Shown: in pieces, positions 57,402 through 64,000 of the stretch
Layout: each line of letters opens with the position of its first letter
How positions within the stretch are numbered: the first letter of the stretch is position 1
Assembly: GCA_016766635.1 (NCBI GenBank)
Contig: CP068473.1
Coordinates: 430,673-494,672, forward strand
Direction: 5' to 3'
DNA from: Candidatus Xiphinematobacter sp.
GTDB taxonomy: Bacteria; Verrucomicrobiota; Verrucomicrobiia; Chthoniobacterales; Xiphinematobacteraceae
Length of the DNA stretch: 64,000 bases
Translations under genes and position numbers: made by a program
Notes under the pieces: generated by a model
What the model saw: only the letters and a program-made list of their open reading frames with translations
What the model was told of the DNA's origin: nothing
The model's database searches: none

Positions 57402-58019
57402 TTAACTGGGGTTTATTTCTTCACTTCCCACAACGCCCCCCCCAGTACCAACATTATCCTCTTTCCACCGGTAGGCATCCGTAGCAGGTAATCCTAGTTG
57501 ATCCAAGACACGCCATACTACGGTATCTGCCACCTCTCCAATAGTGCTTGGCTTGCTATAGAAGGAGGGCATTGCCGGTAAAAATGTGACGCCGGATTCT
57601 ATCGCCGCTATCGCGTTTCTCGCATGGACTAGATTCCAGGGAGTTTCCCTTACTACGAGAATTAATTTACGTCTTTCTTTAAGAAAGACATCCGCAGAGC
57701 GCAAGATGAGGGATTCACTCGTACCTGCTACAATACGTCCGAGAGTTCCCATAGAGCATGGTATGATGACCATTGCATCAAACCACGTGGAACCGCTAGC
57801 GAATGGTGCATTCATGTTCCTGTTGGAGTGTCGCCGAATTACCGCGCTCTTCGGAAGCCGTAGCTCATTGATTTCTTCGTGGATAACCTGATGAGCAAAA
57901 GAGCTGAAGATAAGGTGGATTTCGTGCGGTGGGTTGCCAGGGAAAGTATCCAGATAATCTAGCAACCGCTGGAGATAAATAGCTCCACTAGTGGCTGTTG
58001 CTGCAATAACAAGTTTCAT
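57402..58019 (-). CDS. ubiX: UbiX-family flavin prenyltransferase
   Basis: The 205-residue protein makes prenylated FMN, the cofactor of UbiD-type decarboxylases. The family block IPCSMGTLGRIVAGTSESLILRSADVFLKERRKLILVVRETPWN is clear, and SGAIYLQRLLDYL marks the N-terminal flavin loop. UbiD/UbiX-like proteins are associated with the late futalosine menaquinone steps, so a role with mqnA/mqnE is plausible. No ubiD is in the window. Confidence 0.88.
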   Translation of the reverse strand: MKLVIAATATSGAIYLQRLLDYLDTFPGNPPHEIHLIFSSFAHQVIHEEINELRLPKSAVIRRHSNRNMNAPFASGSTWFDAMVIIPCSMGTLGRIVAGTSESLILRSADVFLKERRKLILVVRETPWNLVHARNAIAAIESGVTFLPAMPSFYSKPSTIGEVADTVVWRVLDQLGLPATDAYRWKEDNVGTGGGVVGSEEINPS

Positions 58020-58135
58020 AGAGAAGAAAAAGAGGTAGGAAAGATTGCAAATAAGGCCAGCTCCTGGTGGAGCTGCATGATGCTCATTATACCTAAACCA
58101 GGTAAATCGGATAAATAGAATCGCCCATATAGAAA

Positions 58136-58420
58136 ATGGGAAAGACGGAAAAGACTGAGCCTACCCACCGAGTTGGAAATAAAAAAGCTCGTTTGTCTTA
58201 CCGAGCGTGTGGGGGGAAGATGTCTTCTCTTCTTCAAGAAAACAGTCACTCTGCAATGGAGCCTTCCGAGTTAGCTGTCGTTATTGTTGGTAAGGAATGT
58301 TCTGGTCTTCGGTACAAGATGGGACCCTTGGGTAGCCTAGTAGAAAAGGACGTTCTTCTAGAATCTCATGGAGCCCCTAGTGGTGACCGATTTAAACAAG
58401 TACCCCCGGGGCTCCCCTGA
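58136..58420 (+). pseudogene. Possible smpB relic
   Basis: A 94-codon frame contains two pieces that resemble SmpB, the tmRNA-binding protein. One is HRVGNKKARLSY (SmpB: NRKARHDY), the other ELAVVIVGKECSGLR (SmpB: EAGIVLxGTEVKSLR). In intact SmpB these blocks are about six residues apart; here 22 unrelated residues separate them, and the C-terminal half (the NHDP region) is missing. It could be a decayed copy or a chance likeness. The remaining 227 bases to the phosphohexomutase gene hold nothing recognisable. Confidence 0.25.
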
Positions 58421-58647
58421 TTGCAGTGAAAAGAGACCTTCAATGGTCAGTGCATTCAGGGTAACCATAATCCCTGCGGGAGCGTAGCTGTTCTTGCAGG
58501 GATAGTCTACATAGGGAAGGGGGATTCTTCTCCTGTTTTACCCCCAGAGATCATTGTATTCTTCGCGGGTCCAAGTACATTGTGGCCCTCCTAGGGGAGG
58601 GCTATTGGTTGGCGCTTTGTGGCTTTCTTTTCCCTATGCCATGTGCG

Positions 58648-60621
58648 TTACAGAGGTTTCTGGAGTAAACGCCTTTGGGCATCGGTACTAAGGAATTCCC
58701 AAATGGCGTCTAGGTGTGCCTTTAACTCTGCCTTTCTAGCGGAGAGCTCATCACCGGCTTCTGTGGGAGATGGCAAACTGGAGGGGCAAGTTGCGGATAG
58801 GTAGAACTTAATTTTTGGTTCTGTCCCGGAAGGGCGCACTATCACCCGAGAATGGTCTTCCGTCTCAAATGCAATCATCGCCGTCTTTGGTATTATATCC
58901 CCCTCGGCATCAGTGACCGTCTCCTTGGCAAAATTGCAAATATTGGTTACCAAAGATCCGGCGATAGATTTGGGAGGACAAGCCGCATAGGACGAAACCA
59001 AGTCCTGGATTTTAGAAGCACCTTCTGCGCCCTCAAATGGCATTGAAACAGTTTGCTCTAGGTAAAGGCCATAGGTTCGAAAAATTTCGTCTAGTATCTC
59101 GTGAACCGTGACAGATCTTTCTCGAGCGTACGACACTAGCTCCGCGAAGAGGAGAGCAGAACCATTAGCATCCTTGTCACGTACAAAATCGGATGCACTG
59201 TAACCGTGACTTTCTTCCCCACCAAAAATGTAATACGTAGACTCGGATAGCCGAAGCACACGCGTTTCCTGCTCACTGAGCTCTGTGTAGCCAGCCCGCT
59301 TATCTGCAGGGATCTGCTCCTCATATTTATGAAGCTTCGCCCCAATGTATTTGAACCCAGTTAGGGTTTCAACGCATCGGACTCCAAAGCGCCTACAGAT
59401 GGCCTTCTGTAAGTCAGAAGTAACAAAACTCTTAAGACACGCAGCACGTGTAAGGTTATTGACATTTAACACTCCCAACTCAAAAAGCTTGGTAATCCGA
59501 TACCAGAGCAGAAGGACTCCGATCTGGTTACCTGTCAGTAAGCGCATTTCCCCTGCTTCATCCCTGGCTGCTACTCCCATTCGATCCCCGTCTGGATCAG
59601 TACCAATTGCTACCTCAGCCCCCAACCGGTTTGCATCCTCTATTGCTAAGTTAAGAGCCGCAGGCTCCTCGGGATTGGGTGACGCCACAGTTGGAAACTG
59701 TCCGTCCGGATCTCTTTGGGCCTCTACGATCGAAACGGAAAATCCAAACTTACGTAGTAAATGGGGGATGATTGCCATCCCAGTTCCGTATAGAGGAGTA
59801 TACACAATCTTTGTTGCGGCTGCCTGACGAGCTACCAGCTCTTGGTCCAAGATCAACGTCTGCAGGCGCTCGAGATAGGCCAAATCAATTTCTGCACCTA
59901 ACCTAACCACCTCTCCTTCATCGTAGAAGGAAGGAGTATCCCACGGAAGCACCTGACGAACTTTTTGAATGATTCGGCTAGCATGAGGCTCCATGACCTG
60001 GCCCCCATCTGTCCAATAAACCTTGAATCCATTGTATTCTGGAGGATTGTGACTAGCAGTAATGTTTACTCCGGCTGCCGCATGCAAATAGCGTACAGCA
60101 AAGGAAAGTTCCGGGGCGGATCTAGGCGAGGAAAATACCAAAGCATCACAGCCTTTTTCCGCGCAGGTACGTGCGCAAAGCTCTGCAAAACGGCGCGAGA
60201 AATATCTTGTGTCATATGCAATACAAATCTTAGGGCGCTCCTCTTGTCCTCCTACGCTAAAAACTTCCTTTACATATTCAGCCAGTCCCTTTGTAACTTT
60301 TGTGATATTAAAATCGTTCATCATGTTGGTTCCTACGCTAGGGAATTGGGGGCATTCCCCTCTCAAAGAGGCTCCTTGCTCGCTGTGAGTAACAATGGAG
60401 CGAATTGTGTTTCCACGTAGTCCTCCAGTGCCAAAATGAAGCATGCAGAAGAATCTGTCATTTAATTCCTTCCACTGACGCCTTTTTACAAGCTCCGCGA
60501 CAGATTCACTAGTAAGGGAGGAACTGTCCTCTTCTAGCAAAAGGCGAATGTTTTCTACCGTAGAGGGTAGAAGATAGCCCTCCGATGCCGCCCTGCTAAT
60601 GTAAGAAAGGAGCAACTTCAT
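58648..60621 (-). CDS. Phosphoglucomutase/phosphomannomutase
   Basis: The 657-residue alpha-D-phosphohexomutase interconverts hexose 1- and 6-phosphates. The phosphoserine loop is ITASHNPPEYNGFKVYWTDGG, the metal loop GTDPDGDRMGV, the sugar loop FGGEESHGY and the phosphate loop RPSGTEPKIKFYL. The first ATG that fits homologues is at 60621 (MKLLLSYISRA); the open frame upstream is low complexity. It resembles the longer PgcA-type enzymes and could provide glucose-1-phosphate for GlgC. An insertion near residue 80-105 (SEQGASLRGECPQFPSVGTN) contributes to the length. Confidence 0.93.
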   Translation of the reverse strand: MKLLLSYISRAASEGYLLPSTVENIRLLLEEDSSSLTSESVAELVKRRQWKELNDRFFCMLHFGTGGLRGNTIRSIVTHSEQGASLRGECPQFPSVGTNMMNDFNITKVTKGLAEYVKEVFSVGGQEERPKICIAYDTRYFSRRFAELCARTCAEKGCDALVFSSPRSAPELSFAVRYLHAAAGVNITASHNPPEYNGFKVYWTDGGQVMEPHASRIIQKVRQVLPWDTPSFYDEGEVVRLGAEIDLAYLERLQTLILDQELVARQAAATKIVYTPLYGTGMAIIPHLLRKFGFSVSIVEAQRDPDGQFPTVASPNPEEPAALNLAIEDANRLGAEVAIGTDPDGDRMGVAARDEAGEMRLLTGNQIGVLLLWYRITKLFELGVLNVNNLTRAACLKSFVTSDLQKAICRRFGVRCVETLTGFKYIGAKLHKYEEQIPADKRAGYTELSEQETRVLRLSESTYYIFGGEESHGYSASDFVRDKDANGSALLFAELVSYARERSVTVHEILDEIFRTYGLYLEQTVSMPFEGAEGASKIQDLVSSYAACPPKSIAGSLVTNICNFAKETVTDAEGDIIPKTAMIAFETEDHSRVIVRPSGTEPKIKFYLSATCPSSLPSPTEAGDELSARKAELKAHLDAIWEFLSTDAQRRLLQKPL

Positions 60622-60699
60622 AATCCAACATCTTTGTAGATAGAGTTCTATACTAGGATAAATTCTGGCTGGAAAGGTAGAAAGAGAAAGGAGATATAA

Positions 60700-60816
60700 C
60701 ACGAAAGCTGTAGCTCGTGATTGTGTGGGGATTAACATAATGCGCAGACGCGCAAACGTGTAGTGCTTGCTTTCCAGCAAGCTTCGGGCGAATCTCCCCG
60801 TCGGGAGGCTTTTTTT
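60700..60816 (+). ncRNA. Candidate small RNA: four hairpins and a T-run
   Basis: Four perfect stems lie in series on the plus strand: CACGA/TCGTG (60700-60719), TGCGC/GCGCA (60741-60754, loop AGAC), GCTTGCT/AGCAAGC (60765-60782, loop TTCC) and CTCCC/GGGAG (60794-60807, loop CGTC). The last is followed by GC and seven T (60810-60816), an intrinsic-terminator form. No plus-strand gene precedes it; both flanking genes are on the minus strand. A stand-alone non-coding RNA is the simplest reading. No known family was recognised. Confidence 0.4.
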
Positions 60817-61032
60817 AGCTTGGCAAGACCTGAAAGGACATCCCCCTCCCTTCCCTCTCACTTTGGATGTTATACTGGGAGGGAGGAAAACCTGGGGTGG
60901 GGGGGGGGGAAGAATCTCACCTTTTAACTGGAGCCGGAGGAGCAAAAAAAATGCCCCCCTCCCCATCACGATTATTCTTTCTCAGGACGCAGGGGCAGAC
61001 AAAGGATTTAAACCCTCCTGGAGAGGAGGGGC

Positions 61033-63195
61033 TCAAGACAACGGTATGGTTTTGCCACTGGTAGCAAGCCCCTCTAAAGCATTAAGAACCTCGGCTTCAG
61101 TAAGAAGCTCCGACAAGATAATGGGGTCCCTAGATGTCTTGGCCGGATAGAGGACATAGAGAGGGACACTAATGCGACCGAAAGAGTGTAGAGCGGCACA
61201 AATTACAGGGTCCCAGTTAGTCCAGTCTGCTTTAAGCGGTATAATTCCCTTAGACTGAAACGCAGCGATGACAACTGGACGATCCAAAACAGCTTTTTCA
61301 TTGAACTTGCAGGAAAGACACCAATCTGCGGTAAAGTTTACAAAAACGTGATAGCCAATAGCTTGAGCTCTATGTAGGATGGAGTCGGAGTAGGGTAGCC
61401 AGGGGATTTTTGAATATTTGCCACTTTGAGCTCTGGTGGTGTAGGCGCGTGCGCCATGTGGCCATGCCAGGTAATAAGTGGCAGAGGTCACTATAGTCAG
61501 ACAGGCTAAAAGCAGCCACCAGGGCGGTAGTAAACCCTGCTGTTGGTAGCGTCCTCTGGAGTTCTGAAAGATTCCCAATGACCAGCAGCAGATAGCAAGC
61601 AATAATAGCAATGTAAGTGTGGCAACTATTGACGATGTTCCTAGCTGGTTGCCCAGCACACCCAGCAGCCAGATTATTGTAGCAAGCAGAGGAAAACCCA
61701 TCAGCTGTTTTGTCCATTCCATCCATAAGCCAGGTTTAGGGATCAGCCGGATCCAGCTTGTTTGTATAGAGAGGATCAAATAAGGTAATGCCATTCCAGT
61801 TGCTGCGGCCATAAATACCGCAAATGCTGTCGCGTTACTTTGAGCTAAAGAAAGGCCGAGGGCTGTACCCAAGAATGGAGAGGTGCAAGGTGTTGCTAGC
61901 AGCGTAGTGAAAGTCCCGTGAAAAAAAGCTCCCCACAGCCCATCCCACTCCGAGAGACGTACAAGCCCGGTCGCCACTGTACTGGGGATGGAGACCTCAA
62001 AGATGCCAAACATGCTCAGGGCGAGGACGAATGTTACTACAATAACAACCAAATTAAAGACAGGACTCTGGAATTGGAACGCTGTCCAGTTAGAAATATT
62101 TCCCTGGGACTTTAAGACTAGGACAAGACTTGCTAATAAAAAAAACCAAAAAAAGATTCCAGCTGTGAAAGCCAGCCCGTGGTAGGGAATCCTTCCACGA
62201 TTTTTTTCCGCCTGTTGAATTAAGCCAAAGATTTTCAGAGAAATGACTGGAAGGACACAAGGCATTAAATTCAGGATCAATCCGCCTAGGAATCCATAAA
62301 AAATTGCTTGAAGCAGAGTAGAAGAAGCTATAGAACCCGGAGCCGGGATCCTTCTGGAAAAGGTAGAGCTTGGGGAAATATCTGTGAACTCATATCCCTC
62401 GCGGGTGTTGTTTGTGTTCTCTGCAACTAGAACCCCGTTCAGGGGTCCGTTGTTAACCGGAACCCGAATAACCCACTCCCTTCTATCTTGGGGAAGATGA
62501 TGAATCGTGCTTATTTTGCCAATTAACTGCTGAGGGGCTGGAAGGGGAAAAAATAGGAGTCTCTTGACATCTTCACTGGGCTGGGCATGGATTTCTATCC
62601 CTCCGGCGTATTTGGAGAAAACTACAGGGAACGGAGGATTACTGAGAAGGGGTAGGAGACGCTCGGATTTCCTAAAAAATTGGTCATTCTTTGACTCAAC
62701 GCGGGTGGATACAGGAAGAGTAAGGGACAGATCTGCTATCTCCGGAGCGCAGCTGCTATCGGCGCATGCCAGCCAAGTGACGTGCCCATTTATGGTGACC
62801 TCCTTCATATCCAGTCGATTTGGTGGTCGGATTTGGGCAATAAGGAGGACCTCCCCTCTGTATCCATAGTCCACGACACCATCTTCTAGGATGATGTATT
62901 CTGGAACAGGCCATCGAAGAGCTGAAGCCTTAAATCCATCCGGCAGTTTCCAGTCGATGGCTATGGGAATACCTATACTACCTGGATTTTTCCAGAAGGT
63001 ATGCCATCCCGGAGGCATTTGGAGAAGTAATCCAACCTGGAAAGTTTTGCTTGGGGCCACGGTCGAGGAATTTGCAATCAAAAAAGCTTGCACAACCCGT
63101 TTGGGGTTTTGGCTCTGGAAGGCTGATGGCACCGCTTCCATACCATGGAGTGTAAGCAAAAGGCAGCTAAAGAGTATTGTAATGGGCTTCCACAT
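61033..63195 (-). CDS. DsbD-type thiol:disulfide interchange protein
   Basis: The 720-residue membrane protein carries reducing power from the cytoplasm to the periplasm. A signal peptide (MWKPITILFSCLLLTLHGMEA) precedes an N-terminal DsbD-like domain with the cysteine pair in CADSSCAPE. A membrane core has the redox cysteines in NLMPCVLPVISLK and LLATPCTSPFLG and about eight segments. A C-terminal thioredoxin domain contains ADWCLSCKFNE. The layout resembles the ScsB-like branch. Likely partners are periplasmic thioredoxins or cytochrome c maturation; none are in the window. The ATG at 63195 is favoured over 63249 because it begins the signal peptide. Confidence 0.92.
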   Translation of the reverse strand: MWKPITILFSCLLLTLHGMEAVPSAFQSQNPKRVVQAFLIANSSTVAPSKTFQVGLLLQMPPGWHTFWKNPGSIGIPIAIDWKLPDGFKASALRWPVPEYIILEDGVVDYGYRGEVLLIAQIRPPNRLDMKEVTINGHVTWLACADSSCAPEIADLSLTLPVSTRVESKNDQFFRKSERLLPLLSNPPFPVVFSKYAGGIEIHAQPSEDVKRLLFFPLPAPQQLIGKISTIHHLPQDRREWVIRVPVNNGPLNGVLVAENTNNTREGYEFTDISPSSTFSRRIPAPGSIASSTLLQAIFYGFLGGLILNLMPCVLPVISLKIFGLIQQAEKNRGRIPYHGLAFTAGIFFWFFLLASLVLVLKSQGNISNWTAFQFQSPVFNLVVIVVTFVLALSMFGIFEVSIPSTVATGLVRLSEWDGLWGAFFHGTFTTLLATPCTSPFLGTALGLSLAQSNATAFAVFMAAATGMALPYLILSIQTSWIRLIPKPGLWMEWTKQLMGFPLLATIIWLLGVLGNQLGTSSIVATLTLLLLLAICCWSLGIFQNSRGRYQQQGLLPPWWLLLACLTIVTSATYYLAWPHGARAYTTRAQSGKYSKIPWLPYSDSILHRAQAIGYHVFVNFTADWCLSCKFNEKAVLDRPVVIAAFQSKGIIPLKADWTNWDPVICAALHSFGRISVPLYVLYPAKTSRDPIILSELLTEAEVLNALEGLATSGKTIPLS

Positions 63196-64000
63196 GGGGC
63201 GTGGGATCCTTGCATAGTCGAAAATCCTGTCGGCGTTCACGTCTTGCACGAGGATTATAAGATGTGTGCCCCATTACTCTGCATGGGGAAAGAGAGGGAA
63301 TCACTCGAATGGAGGAAGGCTGGAAGCACATAGCACTAAATTTCGGCAGTACATGACGACTTATAAGAAGCCCCCACGAAAGAAAGGAGGGGTATTCGCG
63401 CAAAGGTTCCACCTCAACTTCTCCAAAGGAGACTTTGAAGTTCCTTTCTCCTTTTTATGAGCTCCAGGGGCCCCGGAAAAAATTGGAGAGACACGGGATT
63501 ATTAAGCGCTTTAAGTCAGAAGGGGAACAAAAAGATTCAAGAAAGTGTCCCCTATCCTTCCGCTACCGTGCCATCTATTGTAATGAAACGTCAACCTCTG
63601 CCTTAATTTCTTGGTGGTAGGTTCCGGGTTTCGTAGGAGAGTCCGGTCCATCCACTCTTCTCTATGGCTTTTCTGCTCTCTTAGTGAATTAGATCTTGTC
63701 CGGTTGGCCGATTGTTACTCCTTGCTCTAAAAGCAGTTGATGCATGTCCCTGCAGGAAAGCGGTGGCTTCACCCCGTCATAATTGGAATTGGAGCAACAA
63801 AATGTGCCCTAAACTACGAAATAGCTAAACACTAGGAGACCTCTCCTTTAGAGAGGTCCTCCCAGCCTCTTGATTGGAGAATGCTCTCACGTCGCCCGTA
63901 GCAAAGCCAAACTGCACAAGTTCTACTCTGCTGTTTATTCAAAAAGTGCATCCGCCTCTCCGTGCTGCTGCAATAATTGCCATTTAGCACAGAATAGACC
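63196..64000. other. Right-edge region with little recognisable content
   Basis: About 0.8 kb upstream of the DsbD-type gene lacks a supported complete gene. A perfect 8-base hairpin GACCTCTC/GAGAGGTC with loop CTTTA is at 63838-63858. AAGGAGA and TCTCCTT (about 63425-63452) form a 7-base stem followed by TTTTTA. A plus frame at about 63353-63460 (MTTYKKPPRKKGG) is basic but unplaced. Confidence 0.35.
63935..64000 (-). CDS. Possible C-terminal end of a gene entering from the right
   Basis: The last 66 bases read open on the minus strand for 21 codons before TAA at 63935-63937, with protein-like composition (LFCAKWQLLQQHGEADALFE). It may be the end of a gene beyond the window. It is too short to identify. 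Confidence 0.25.
   Translation of the reverse strand, partial: GLFCAKWQLLQQHGEADALFE

Overview
The window is ordinary bacterial chromosome, dominated by single-copy housekeeping genes of a Gram-negative bacterium. Several features point to the PVC group, most likely a verrucomicrobium with a reduced, host-associated genome such as the nematode symbiont Candidatus Xiphinematobacter. These are the futalosine menaquinone genes (mqnA, mqnE), GyrB with the long Gram-negative insertion, a DUF1844 protein, a GYF_2/Yip1 protein, glgC, and threonine synthase paired with a ubiquitin-like sulfur carrier. That placement is inferred from gene content, not from a rRNA gene. Gaps of 300 to 1100 bases with eroded coding-like pieces, weak Shine-Dalgarno sites and a homopolymer frameshift fit an eroding genome.

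Layout. 1-5390: dnaE (runs off the left edge), a squalene/phytoene synthase, hemW. 5403-10705: mqnA, mqnE and glgC on the minus strand, then divergent glmS. 11110-16490: a DUF1844 protein, a tandem M16 peptidase, argG. 16885-25628: dnaG, a small basic ORF, rpoD, a LivJ-type binding protein whose signal peptide lies in another frame across an 11-T run, an HTH/metallo-beta-lactamase fusion, DAHP synthase, 5-formyl-THF cyclo-ligase. 25629-31902: a 1.1 kb gap with a possible 6S-like RNA, the classic rpmH-rnpA-yidD-yidC block, a peptidoglycan amidase, truA.

32395-45203: rpsN, a CNNM/CorC protein, thrC plus sulfur carrier, an aspartate-type aminotransferase, coaX, RNase P RNA (rnpB, clear), an APC permease fused to a universal-stress domain, a thioredoxin-like protein, a GYF_2/Yip1 membrane protein, thyA-folA behind a structured leader, tRNA-Lys(CTT). 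45204-55207: gyrB-gyrA, two small exported proteins, then tyrA-aroA-cmk-plsC. 55200-64000: rpsT, tRNA-Met(CAT), rpsP, ndk, ubiX, a possible smpB relic, a phosphohexomutase, a hairpin array ending in a T-run, a DsbD-type reductase, and 0.8 kb at the right edge with little recognisable content.

Together the genes cover replication (dnaE, dnaG, gyrAB), transcription (rpoD), tRNA processing (rnpA, rnpB, truA), ribosomal proteins (S14, S16, S20, L34), membrane insertion (YidC/YidD), cell-wall precursors (GlmS), menaquinone, folate/dTMP (thyA, folA, cyclo-ligase), CoA (coaX) and amino acids (aromatic: DAHP synthase, tyrA, aroA; also thrC, argG). I found no phage, insertion sequence, CRISPR array, secretion system or obvious new multi-gene system. 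The most interesting signals are non-coding or regulatory: the thyA leader, the hairpin array near 60.7 kb, the possible 6S-like RNA at 25.7 kb, the TGATCA repeats before dnaG, and the homopolymer shift in the LivJ-like gene.
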